IMG/VR virus record: IMGVR_UViG_3300011116_000929 | Location: 1 to 23,123 of that record | Strand: one strand, 5' to 3' | From: a virus | DNA: 23,123 bases | Shown: in pieces, positions 15,511 to 23,123 of the stretch | How positions within the stretch are numbered: position 1 is the stretch's first letter | Layout: every line of letters begins with the position of its first letter | Notes under the pieces: generated by a model | Told to the model about the DNA's origin: nothing | What the model saw: only the letters and a program-made list of their open reading frames with translations | Database searches by the model: none | Program-made: the position numbers and the translations under genes

Positions 15511-18500
15511 TTACCTTTGAATAATCCTCTAGTTCTGGTTACTTCTGGTGCAGACGATAAACCAACCAATCCATTATTTGTATTTATCGTAAAATTATTT
15601 GGAGATCCAATTCCTCTATTTTGATAATCATAAATTTTACTCCAACTATATCTTCCATAAAAACCATTAGATTTATTTGATGGATTTGCATTAACTATAA
15701 TTTTATCCACATAACCAGGACCAGGTAAAAACTTACAGAATACAGTAACAATACCAACTCCAGATACTTGTATGTTTTCCGCACGATATACGCCATCAAT
15801 AAATGTATTTGCTGTTCCGACAGAAGATATCGAATTATTTGTGGTTGTAATGCCAGTTAAGGCATGTCCACATTGAACATTGCTATCATAGATTACAAAA
15901 TAATCACCAGTCGATATTCCACTGTAAGTAATTCCATAACTATCAAGTGCAGAATATCCAATTCCCAATGTTGTGTTGTCGTAAGATTCTGTTTTTAATC
16001 TGAAAATTAATTGAGGAAGAGTTGTACCAAATCCTAAACTTGTATCTACTCCAACAATTGTGCCAAAATCTCCTTTTGCCTTAATCGAGAAAATTTGTTC
16101 AATGAGTGATGTATCTGGTTCTATTAAAACTTTTGGTGGATTATTTTTGTTGTAACCAAACCCAGGATTTTGAATTGAAATCGAAGTAATAATTCCAGAA
16201 GTTGTACTAGAAACTGCTGTTGCAAGATTATATGTAGAAATAGAATAAATTGAGGTTGCTCCTGTTCCAACTAAAACATATCCATCATTGTTCGAGATAT
16301 ACAGAATATCTTTTATAATATTTAATTGATTTGTTGATCTGTATGTCCAATACTGCAAATTAAAAGAATAATAAAGATTTCCTGTAGAATCTAATAATGT
16401 ATACATCGAATATGTATTATTATAATCAATATTGACAAAATTTCCAGTAATATTTGGTATTATTTGTGCCCAAACGTTCCCAATTGATGATGTTAATATA
16501 TTATTTCCATCACCAACTACCACAAATCTTGATCCATCCCAAATAATTTTATTTAATTTACTAGATGCAATTGTATTTGTATTCCAAAAAGTACCATCCG
16601 TTGATGTAGAAGATGTGCCATCATCTCCAACTATAATTAATTTTGATGCTCCATATGCTATGGATCTAAAATTACTTGAAGTATTTGATGGTATCTTAGT
16701 AAATGCAGTAGAACCAACACCAACAGCAGAGAAAATTGCTCCATTGTATCCAACAGAAATCCACTTATTAATATCTGAAAAATAATCTACACTAGTTAAA
16801 GATGAAATATAAGAACTTTGAGATCTTGTGACAACTCCAAATAGAGATGTTTCTTCATATTTTTTTAATTCAATCCAAGAAGAAATAGTTGTTCCAAAAC
16901 CTACTGTAGTAACTATTTTTCCGTAATCTCCAACTGCAATATAAGTATTTGTGGATGCAAATGAAATAGAGTTAAAAGTTACTGTTTTACTAAATCCTAC
17001 ATTTGATATAAGATTATAATTTTTTGCATCTGTTGTAATAGCGACTACTCCACTTTGTCCAATAGAAACTATTGGACTACCATAAGTGACTGATAATAGA
17101 GAAGTATTAGTAGAAATACCAGAAGATGCAGACCAATTTAAAATTGGATCTTTTAAATGTACAGAAACAGATGAAATTGCAACTCTTGGTGAAGATGTAT
17201 ATGCATATCCAATTCCTCCTGTTGAAATTGCAATAGAAGAAATGGTATTTGCAACAGAAACAATTGCAGTTGCTATTGCAGGATTTGTGTCCCTATTTTC
17301 GATAATTAAAATATTTGAATCTTCTTCTGGCAATGAATCTACTATCGTAAATAGCGGAAATGCATTATTTACGTATATTGAAGTATCTTCAATATTTACA
17401 TTTTTGATTAATTTTGTTGTTGGTCTGATTGTTGAAATTAAACTTGGTCTTGCTTTGGATACTAAAGAACCATTAATGATTCTATCTTGTTTTTGTTTTA
17501 TCCATTTAAGAGGTCTTTGTTTGTTTGTATCTGTATTGATACCTATGCTATCATAATTATAAGTATCAAGTTGATCACTTGAAACAATTTTTTTAACAAT
17601 TCTTTCAAATTGTTCAATATCTAAGTTGTCATAAATATTTTCTCCAATTTGAACACCATCTCCTTCCTTAATTGTTTTAACTGGAGTAATAATTTCAACA
17701 TCCCTCGAAGAACCTTTAAAGAATAAAATACTGCACTTTGATCCAGATTTTGGTGGTTCTGTAAAAACTATTCTGCTACCTGTCAATGTATATGATTCAT
17801 TTGGTATTTGTAAAATATCATTCAGGTATATGAATAAATTATTTTCCAGTTCTATATCAGATCCTGGATTTTTTTTCAAATCTATAATTTCAGTAACTCC
17901 ACTTATAGATTGGGTCAATGTAAATTTAGTTCTTGTTCCATTGAAGTATATTGAAATATCATCAAATGATATAAATTGTCCAACAAAGAAACCACTAAAC
18001 TTATCCGTTAAAGTTTCAGTTACAGTAATACTAAACTTACTAAATGATGTACCTATATTTGGATTTGTGGTTAATCCCACAACAGATAATACGTCACCAA
18101 TTTTATATCCAATTCCAGGATCATCAATAATAAATTGAATGATACTTGATCCAGAACCAACTTGAACAGAAACTTTTGCATTAATTCCATTCCCAGTAGA
18201 ACCATTTGTATAGGCAATACCTAAATTGCTATAAGGTAATGGTAAACTTATAGATACCGAAGGTAATGCCGTATTAGTATATCCAATTCCTCCATTTATA
18301 ATAGACAATGAAGTAATTGTTCCCCCAGCCCCAACAATCGCAGAAATTGAAGCACCAGATCCAACAGTCGATGCAATACTTACAACTGGAGATGACCTAT
18401 AACCGCTTCCAGCACCATTCAACTTTATTGAACTGATTGTTCCGCCCGCAGATACAGAAACAGTTGCTGCAGCGCCAATTAGAGGTTGATAACCAAATCC

Positions 18501-20258
18501 AGTTGTAATTGCAACATTTACAATTTTTCCTGCATTTGGGGCACCAGTTAAAAATTTAATTGTATTTGCATTTGGAGTATCAATTGTATAATCAACTTCT
18601 GGAGTTTGGAAAATATTATTAATTAAAATGAATGGTTTGTTGTCTATATTTGTGCTACTATTTGTATTTGTAAAGATTCCAACAACTGGTTGATTATTTG
18701 AAGACAATACAAATTCTGTAGCTGCAATACCGGTAAATTGATTTGATATATCATCTAAAATGATATTTTTATCAGTTGGATTATATGCATCCAATTGTCT
18801 AGAAAATACTCTTCCAGAAAAAGACGAATTTGCAATTAACTGTGGATCAGTTGATGCAATAGAAGGACCATAAGGAGGTGTTGAAAAATATATTACATCA
18901 TTAACAATATTAAAATCTCCTTTCATTATCGATGTAGCTGAACCAACAGTATGTGCAGTAGCAACTGATCCCATAAATGCTCTGGTTACACTTAATGCAT
19001 TAGTAGAACCAACGCCAACAGAGTTAACTTTTAAATATTCATTATCAATTTGAAGAATATCATTATTGAAAATAGAACTAATTCCAGAAGAGATGAATAT
19101 AGAGGTAGATCCAATTCCAATTGAAGTAGAAAGTCCAATTGTAATATTTTTTCTATGTATAGGACTTTGAATAATATTATCAATTGAAATTATTACATTT
19201 TCATTTGGATTTTTAAAACTAAATGATTGTGATCCAGAACCAAATGAATCCAAATTAAATGGATTATTTAAAGTTGTAGAAAAACCAGAAACTTGAAAAT
19301 TATTTGCATCTATCTTACGAACAAATATATTTGATGGAAGTTTATTTGTTCCTAATAATGTAGGAGAAAGATAGATATTATCTGCAGGAGTTGATCCTCC
19401 AACATTAGAACCAGAAATTATAATTTGATCTGTTGATGTATATCCTGTTCCTCCATTTACAATTCTTACTTCAGAAATATCTTTATTTGCGTCTCTTGTT
19501 ACATTAAATATTGCACCAGTTCCAATTCCACTAGAAGTAGACGCAATACTTACATATGTTGTATTTGCAGTTCCAGCTCTGGTTGTAGAAACTCTTGATA
19601 TTGTAAAATATAAATTATTTGTGGGAGTTGCCCCACCCATATAAGTTCCAGCAATTGAAATTTGTTGCCCAACGGAATAACCACGTCCTCCATCAATTAA
19701 CTGAACTGATGTTCCAATTGGAACACCTGTTCCTGAATTATAAGTAATTAAAACTTGAAATAATGCTCCAGTACCAATGCCGGTATTTACATTTCCTGGA
19801 ATTGGATTTCCAAATCCAAAATATTGCGAGAAAACTCCAGGAGAAGTCGTGCTACTAATACCGGTAACAATGCCAGAATATGGAACATAATTATTATATC
19901 CATTTTCGTATATTGCGCTTCCAATTCCAGCACCAACTCTCATTAATATATCAAGAGTTCCCGTTGCATAAGATGTTGTTGCAATGCCGATTCTTGTCTC
20001 AGTTTCTTGATTTAACGGATAATAACCAAATCCTGGAGATAAAACTACAATTCTGGAAATTGCACCACCAGAAATTACTGGATAAAAAATTCCCTCTGTG
20101 ATTGGTGTGACTGTATTTTTTATTGTTATTTTTGGTGGATCAGTCGAAGCATATCCGGATCCACCATTTACTACGTCTATAGAGGTTACTGAATAGTTTA
20201 CAGTTTCTATATTTGGACTTAATATTGCACCAGATCCCGGAACTACTCTTGTTGACAT
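15507..20258 (-). CDS. Large baseplate structural protein in gp7 position with beta-propeller-like domain
   Basis: A 1583-aa protein immediately upstream of gp8, where T4 has gp7 (1032 aa). It has about ten GGxGYxxxPxVxI-type repeats (near residues 32, 76, 190, 269, 587, 617, 656, 715, 1014 and 1366). Three modules of the form (I/L)N(N/D)I(F/L)QxPxxxYT occur (near 359, 546 and 812), and an ID-NEYLKV...VTRAFMGS module lies at 380-445. Residues 880-970 (KQRPLKWIKQKQDRIINGSL, then RPTTKLI) are a conserved cyanophage block. Residues 1035-1350 look like a beta-propeller: WISVGYNGAIF, LIIVGDDGTSSTSTDGTFW, FVVVGDGNNILTSSIGNVW. The C terminus ends APEVTRTRGLFKGK. T4 gp7 also contains a propeller, so a gp7 analogue is a reasonable inference, but I see no direct sequence match to gp7. 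The ATG at 20258 has TTTAGG upstream. Confidence 0.78.
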   Translation of the reverse strand: MSTRVVPGSGAILSPNIETVNYSVTSIDVVNGGSGYASTDPPKITIKNTVTPITEGIFYPVISGGAISRIVVLSPGFGYYPLNQETETRIGIATTSYATGTLDILMRVGAGIGSAIYENGYNNYVPYSGIVTGISSTTSPGVFSQYFGFGNPIPGNVNTGIGTGALFQVLITYNSGTGVPIGTSVQLIDGGRGYSVGQQISIAGTYMGGATPTNNLYFTISRVSTTRAGTANTTYVSIASTSSGIGTGAIFNVTRDANKDISEVRIVNGGTGYTSTDQIIISGSNVGGSTPADNIYLSPTLLGTNKLPSNIFVRKIDANNFQVSGFSTTLNNPFNLDSFGSGSQSFSFKNPNENVIISIDNIIQSPIHRKNITIGLSTSIGIGSTSIFISSGISSIFNNDILQIDNEYLKVNSVGVGSTNALSVTRAFMGSVATAHTVGSATSIMKGDFNIVNDVIYFSTPPYGPSIASTDPQLIANSSFSGRVFSRQLDAYNPTDKNIILDDISNQFTGIAATEFVLSSNNQPVVGIFTNTNSSTNIDNKPFILINNIFQTPEVDYTIDTPNANTIKFLTGAPNAGKIVNVAITTGFGYQPLIGAAATVSVSAGGTISSIKLNGAGSGYRSSPVVSIASTVGSGASISAIVGAGGTITSLSIINGGIGYTNTALPSVSISLPLPYSNLGIAYTNGSTGNGINAKVSVQVGSGSSIIQFIIDDPGIGYKIGDVLSVVGLTTNPNIGTSFSKFSITVTETLTDKFSGFFVGQFISFDDISIYFNGTRTKFTLTQSISGVTEIIDLKKNPGSDIELENNLFIYLNDILQIPNESYTLTGSRIVFTEPPKSGSKCSILFFKGSSRDVEIITPVKTIKEGDGVQIGENIYDNLDIEQFERIVKKIVSSDQLDTYNYDSIGINTDTNKQRPLKWIKQKQDRIINGSLVSKARPSLISTIRPTTKLIKNVNIEDTSIYVNNAFPLFTIVDSLPEEDSNILIIENRDTNPAIATAIVSVANTISSIAISTGGIGYAYTSSPRVAISSVSVHLKDPILNWSASSGISTNTSLLSVTYGSPIVSIGQSGVVAITTDAKNYNLISNVGFSKTVTFNSISFASTNTYIAVGDYGKIVTTVGFGTTISSWIELKKYEETSLFGVVTRSQSSYISSLTSVDYFSDINKWISVGYNGAIFSAVGVGSTAFTKIPSNTSSNFRSIAYGASKLIIVGDDGTSSTSTDGTFWNTNTIASSKLNKIIWDGSRFVVVGDGNNILTSSIGNVWAQIIPNITGNFVNIDYNNTYSMYTLLDSTGNLYYSFNLQYWTYRSTNQLNIIKDILYISNNDGYVLVGTGATSIYSISTYNLATAVSSTTSGIITSISIQNPGFGYNKNNPPKVLIEPDTSLIEQIFSIKAKGDFGTIVGVDTSLGFGTTLPQLIFRLKTESYDNTTLGIGYSALDSYGITYSGISTGDYFVIYDSNVQCGHALTGITTTNNSISSVGTANTFIDGVYRAENIQVSGVGIVTVFCKFLPGPGYVDKIIVNANPSNKSNGFYGRYSWSKIYDYQNRGIGSPNNFTINTNNGLVGLSSAPEVTRTRGLFKGK

Positions 20259-20300
20259 ATTTTAAACCTAAAGTTGCGAAAGAATGTAAGAAAAACGTTA

Positions 20301-20351
20301 TTATTCATTATTAAGAAATGCTGCACCTATTGAGAATCCATCGTCTTTCAT
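20301..20351 (-). other. Candidate 16-aa micro-ORF or gene remnant in the intergenic gap
   Basis: Inside the 177-bp gap 20259-20435 an ATG at 20351 opens MKDDGFSIGAAFLNNE followed by two TAA codons. The peptide is Gly/Ala-containing and unlike the surrounding A/T runs. It overlaps, as ATGA, the end of another 24-aa frame (20422-20348) that looks like chance. There is no good ribosome binding site. It may be a micro-peptide, a remnant of a lost gene, or noise. The rest of the gap has no hairpin, tRNA or clear promoter that I could find. Confidence 0.2.
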
Positions 20352-20435
20352 TGCAATAAAAAAATATTATTATAATTAAAAATCTTATTCAATATTGGAG
20401 CATTTAGAAAATTCATTGTCATCAACTATTATATG

Positions 20436-23123
20436 TTAATTTCCAGAAAGATGAGATAAAATAACTGAGAATCTGTGATAACCAGTTGGTATGTTTCCAC
20501 CACCAATCATAGTTATTATAATTCTAGCATTTGTAGAAGTAGTATTAGTATCACTTAATCGGCATATAACACGACTGTCACTATTACACTGTATAATTCC
20601 AAATAATGGTGCTACTCGGAATACGCCACTAGGAATTGGCATATCATAAGTTTGTTCTGTAGATCCATTAAGATTTAGTACAATAGATTCTAAAAATTGT
20701 TGTTTAAATATTTGTATATATTCTGAAGATTGTTTTAATATCAATCCCTGCCCACAATGCCAAATATGATTATCTCCTACTTTAAGATATTTGGCACCAC
20801 TCTTTATCCATATTCCGTATTGTTCAAATCCTTTTATATAATTAGCTGCAATTAAACTGGACCGCTCGTGTGGTGTATTCGTTAGGCTGTAACCATCAAT
20901 AACTATTCCGTAATTTGCACTGCCTACATTTATAATACTATTACCGGTAATGACATATTCGCCACTATTTCCTAGCAACTCTATACCAATAGTATCAGGA
21001 CCGCCATTAGCATATATTAAATTATTACTAATGTTAGATTGTACCATTCCTTTTAGATATACGCAACATACGTTACAATTTAAGTGAGAATTACTTAGAT
21101 TCATTCCAGACTCTGCTCCATCATCATTACAAAAAATACCATAGTTTGCTGCTACAAATCCACAATTTGCAACATATAAACCTTCAAAAAAATCATTTAT
21201 TTCTATTGATTTATTTCCATAAATAAAGTCTGTATTTGTAATTTGAATTGTCGAGAATGAATTAATATGAGCGCCACCATCATCTACATGTATTCCAGTT
21301 CCAGAATTTGTATTATCTAATCTAAAATTGCAATTTGAAATTTTTACATCACCTTGCCGTACTATGTGTAACCATTTTTTGAATCCACGCTCCATGTTTG
21401 CTTGTCCTTGAAATTCTACCTCACTTATTACAATGGTTCTTTGTGGACGACCTTCAAAACTATTTCCTATAATTTTAATGCCAGAAGAATTTTCGGAAGG
21501 GAATACTCTTGTTTCAAAGGTCAATCCTCTCATAGAAAATCCATTAGATCCTGTAGCACCAGAAAGCCACCATTCTCCTGGAAGATTAATTTCAATACCA
21601 TTACCGTTTACAATATTTAATCTTATTATGGATACCCCAACTCCATCTCCTAAAAACGATATACTTTTATCTCCACTCAAAGTAGTAGAAATAGTGCTAG
21701 TAATAAGATATATTCCTGCCGGAAAATGAACACATTTACCAGTACTAGTAGCGTAATTTACAGCAGATTGTATTGATGCTGTATCATCAGAAGATCCATT
21801 CCCAGCGGCACCAAAGTCCTTAACACTTACAATATCATTTAATTTTGATTGTATTGATCTTGGGGTAGCATTAGCTCCGTTTTGTGTATAATTACTAGAT
21901 AATGTAATATAAGAACTATTATCTATACTACCATCTGCTTTTAAAAATTGACTTGATGTTCCGCTAGTCTTAACAAAACTTGTAGCATTTATAGTACCAG
22001 AAGTAAGATTGGAAGGATTTAGATTAGTTAAGTTTGCGCCAGAAGCAGTAGGTAGTGTAGCAGGAAATCTACCATCTGGTATTGTTCCAGAAGTAAGATT
22101 AGTAGCATTTAAATTAGTTAAGTTTGCAGCATTTAGATTAGTTAAGTTTGCGCCCGAAACAGCAGGTAATGTAGCAGGAAATCTACCATCTGGTATTGTT
22201 CCAGAAGTAAGATTAGTAGCATTTAAATTAGTTAAGTTTGCGCCAGAAGCAGTAGGTAGTATAGCAGGAAGTCTACCATCTGGTATTGTTCCAGAAGTAA
22301 GATTAGTAGCATTTAAATTACTTAAGTTTGCGCCCGAAACAGCAGGTAATGTAGCAGGAAATCTACCATCTGGTATTGTTCCAGAAGTAAGATTAGTAGC
22401 ATTTAAATTAGTTAAGTTTGCGCCAGAAGCAGTAGGTAGTGTAGCAGGAAGTCTACCATCTGGTATTGTTCCAGAAGTAAGATTAGTAGCATTTAAATTA
22501 GTTAAACTTTCGCCATTACCGCTAAATTTTGTAGAAGTTAATGTACCAGTAGATGGTATAAATGATAATCTAGTTGAAGATACTGATAGAGATTGAACTG
22601 TTCCGGATGTATTAGAAACTGCTGTTAGATATGATGGAGAACTTGAAGAAGTATCATCATTAATTGTAATATTAGTATTTGCAGTCGAGTTTACCGTAAC
22701 CTGTCCTGTGGACCCAGATAGGGTAATATTAGTTCCAGCAACAATAGAAGTTACAATGCCCGTCAAGTTCGCACCATTACCACTAAAACTTGATGATGTT
22801 AAAATACCAGTGACTCTTGCATTACCTACTACAAAAAATGCAGATGTTGGATTAGTGGTTCCAATACCAATACTAGATGCTGTTAATACTCCAACAGTAG
22901 AAATACCAGAAACTGATAATGAAGTAACTGATGTAATACCACCTATAACACTTGTTGCTATACCTGCACTAGAAGCATAAGTTGCTATACCTGCATTAGA
23001 AGCATAAGTTGCTATACCTGCACTAGAAGCATAAGTTGCTATACCTGCACTAGAAGCATAAGTTGCTATACCTGCACTAGAAGCATAAGTTGCTATACCT
23101 GCACTAGAAGCATAAGTTGCTAT
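20436..23123 (-). CDS. Tail fibre/tailspike with pectate-lyase-like beta-helix (5' end missing)
   Basis: The frame is open from the window edge, so 895 residues are visible and the true start is upstream; a TTG at 22766 is internal. In order: residues 1-57, a tandem IATYASSAG repeat; 58-205, marine-phage fibre stalk (GIGTTNPTSAFFVVGNARVT, then GNGANLTGIVTSIVAGTNIT); 206-379, a 30-residue repeat containing NATNLTSGTIPDGR. Residues 431-800 are a right-handed beta-helix opened by SVKDFGAAGNGSSDDTASIQ, the hallmark of the pectate lyase 3 superfamily found in phage tailspikes. Coil turns include KISNCNFRLDN, IQITNTDFIYGN and YVITGNSIINVG. Residues 800-895 form a C-terminal beta domain ending SHLSGN. 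The likely role is host surface binding, possibly with polysaccharide cleavage. I cannot assign catalytic residues. It is followed by a 177-bp gap. Confidence 0.85.
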   Translation of the reverse strand: MATYASSAGIATYASSAGIATYASSAGIATYASSAGIATYASNAGIATYASSAGIATSVIGGITSVTSLSVSGISTVGVLTASSIGIGTTNPTSAFFVVGNARVTGILTSSSFSGNGANLTGIVTSIVAGTNITLSGSTGQVTVNSTANTNITINDDTSSSSPSYLTAVSNTSGTVQSLSVSSTRLSFIPSTGTLTSTKFSGNGESLTNLNATNLTSGTIPDGRLPATLPTASGANLTNLNATNLTSGTIPDGRFPATLPAVSGANLSNLNATNLTSGTIPDGRLPAILPTASGANLTNLNATNLTSGTIPDGRFPATLPAVSGANLTNLNAANLTNLNATNLTSGTIPDGRFPATLPTASGANLTNLNPSNLTSGTINATSFVKTSGTSSQFLKADGSIDNSSYITLSSNYTQNGANATPRSIQSKLNDIVSVKDFGAAGNGSSDDTASIQSAVNYATSTGKCVHFPAGIYLITSTISTTLSGDKSISFLGDGVGVSIIRLNIVNGNGIEINLPGEWWLSGATGSNGFSMRGLTFETRVFPSENSSGIKIIGNSFEGRPQRTIVISEVEFQGQANMERGFKKWLHIVRQGDVKISNCNFRLDNTNSGTGIHVDDGGAHINSFSTIQITNTDFIYGNKSIEINDFFEGLYVANCGFVAANYGIFCNDDGAESGMNLSNSHLNCNVCCVYLKGMVQSNISNNLIYANGGPDTIGIELLGNSGEYVITGNSIINVGSANYGIVIDGYSLTNTPHERSSLIAANYIKGFEQYGIWIKSGAKYLKVGDNHIWHCGQGLILKQSSEYIQIFKQQFLESIVLNLNGSTEQTYDMPIPSGVFRVAPLFGIIQCNSDSRVICRLSDTNTTSTNARIIITMIGGGNIPTGYHRFSVILSHLSGN
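21987..22508 (-). repeat. 90-bp tandem repeats in the tailspike stalk
   Basis: There are five full 90-bp units (22419-22508, 22329-22418, 22239-22328, 22149-22238, 22035-22124) and a partial sixth (21987-22034). A 24-bp insert (22125-22148) duplicates the NLTNLNA start of a unit. Each unit encodes 30 residues with the core LTSGTIPDGR. In transcription order the variable ends run RLPATLPTASGA, RFPATLPAVSGA, RLPAILPTASGA, RFPATLPAVSGA, RFPATLPTASGA: two alternating types followed by a hybrid. DNA identity between units is very high, so expansion by unequal recombination or slippage is recent. Confidence 0.93.
22954..23123 (-). repeat. 27-bp tandem repeats encoding IATYASSAG
   Basis: There are six full 27-bp copies (starting 22954, 22981, 23008, 23035, 23062 and 23089) plus 8 bp of a seventh that runs off the window. 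Five copies are identical; the copy at 22981-23007 has one base change (Ser to Asn, IATYASNAG). Because 27 is a multiple of three, copy-number change keeps the frame and alters only stalk length. There are no spacers, so this is not a CRISPR array. Confidence 0.95.

Noticed and set aside
16200-17160. Sialidase (BNR/Asp-box) enzyme
   Set aside because: The blades resemble Asp-box strands, but no catalytic Arg triad or Tyr/Glu set is recognisable, and the context is a baseplate protein. A structural propeller is more likely.
20348-20422. 24-aa micro-ORF MTMNFLNAPILNK...
   Set aside because: Its second half is just A/T run translation (Asn, Ile, Phe, Tyr), and there is no ribosome binding site.
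20259-20435. Rho-independent terminator after the tailspike
   Set aside because: No GC-containing stem followed by a T run was found on the minus strand; only weak A/T palindromes are present.
22009-22596. Plus-strand open frame of 195 aa
   Set aside because: It is the mirror of the 90-bp repeats of the tailspike on the other strand; the repeat keeps any frame open. The minus-strand frame has recognisable fibre sequence.
22766-22766. Start of the tailspike at this position
   Set aside because: The codon here is TTG inside GNGANLTGIVTS, a continuous fibre motif. The frame is open upstream through the 27-bp repeats to the window edge.
22954-23123. CRISPR-like array
   Set aside because: The 27-bp units abut directly without spacers and encode a regular peptide in the fibre frame.

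Overview
The window is a late structural block of a strictly lytic, T4-like marine myovirus (cyanophage or pelagiphage type). Three things support this. First, several products align by eye with T4 virion proteins in T4 order: gp8, gp13, gp14, gp15 and gp16. Second, the very large, Gly/Ser/Thr/Ile-rich fibre and baseplate proteins have the style of marine T4-like phages, with GIGST/GVGST strings, GGxGY repeats and a DUF4815-type giant protein. Third, the DNA is strongly AT-rich (about one third G+C by eye), which fits a low-GC host such as Prochlorococcus or SAR11. The host cannot be fixed from this window. I saw no integrase, tRNA, photosynthesis or other auxiliary metabolic gene.

Every credible gene lies on the minus strand, so transcription runs from high to low coordinates. 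In that order: (1) >23123-20436, a 5'-truncated tail fibre/tailspike with a 9-aa tandem repeat, a 30-aa repeat, a pectate-lyase-like beta-helix and a C-terminal domain. (2) A 177-bp gap holding only tiny ORFs. (3) 20258-15507, a 1583-aa structural protein in the gp7 position with a beta-propeller-like segment. (4) 15484-13901, baseplate wedge gp8. (5) 13894-6410, a 2494-aa DUF4815-type baseplate/fibre protein where T4 has gp9-gp12. (6) 6413-6192, a small conserved coiled-coil protein. (7) A 103-bp gap with a perfect T4-type late promoter core (TATAAATA) and a 21-codon ORF. (8) 6088-5864 and 5864-4131, a short and a long fibre-like protein in the position of T4 wac. (9) 4128-3889, a coiled-coil peptide. 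(10) 3886-3071 gp13, 3066-1651 gp14, 1621-569 gp15, 572-141 gp16. (11) 126-<1, the start of a small ORF that may be of the DUF5661 type.

The genes are packed like one late operon: starts and stops overlap (ATGA or TAATG) or sit a few bases apart, and Shine-Dalgarno sequences often lie inside the upstream gene. Functionally the block runs from adsorption (tailspike), through baseplate wedge and periphery (gp7-position protein, gp8, DUF4815 protein) and fibres, to the neck and tail-completion proteins and the small terminase that starts packaging.

The most notable points are the following. A beta-helix tailspike is joined to a repeat-rich marine-phage fibre stalk that carries two kinds of in-frame tandem repeat. 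Two small beta modules (a GGxGYxxxPxVxI repeat and an LRGxxGT module) recur across gp14, gp15, gp8 and the giant proteins, and have enlarged the neck proteins beyond their T4 sizes. Several C-terminal Gly-Gly codons double as the ribosome binding site of the next gene.
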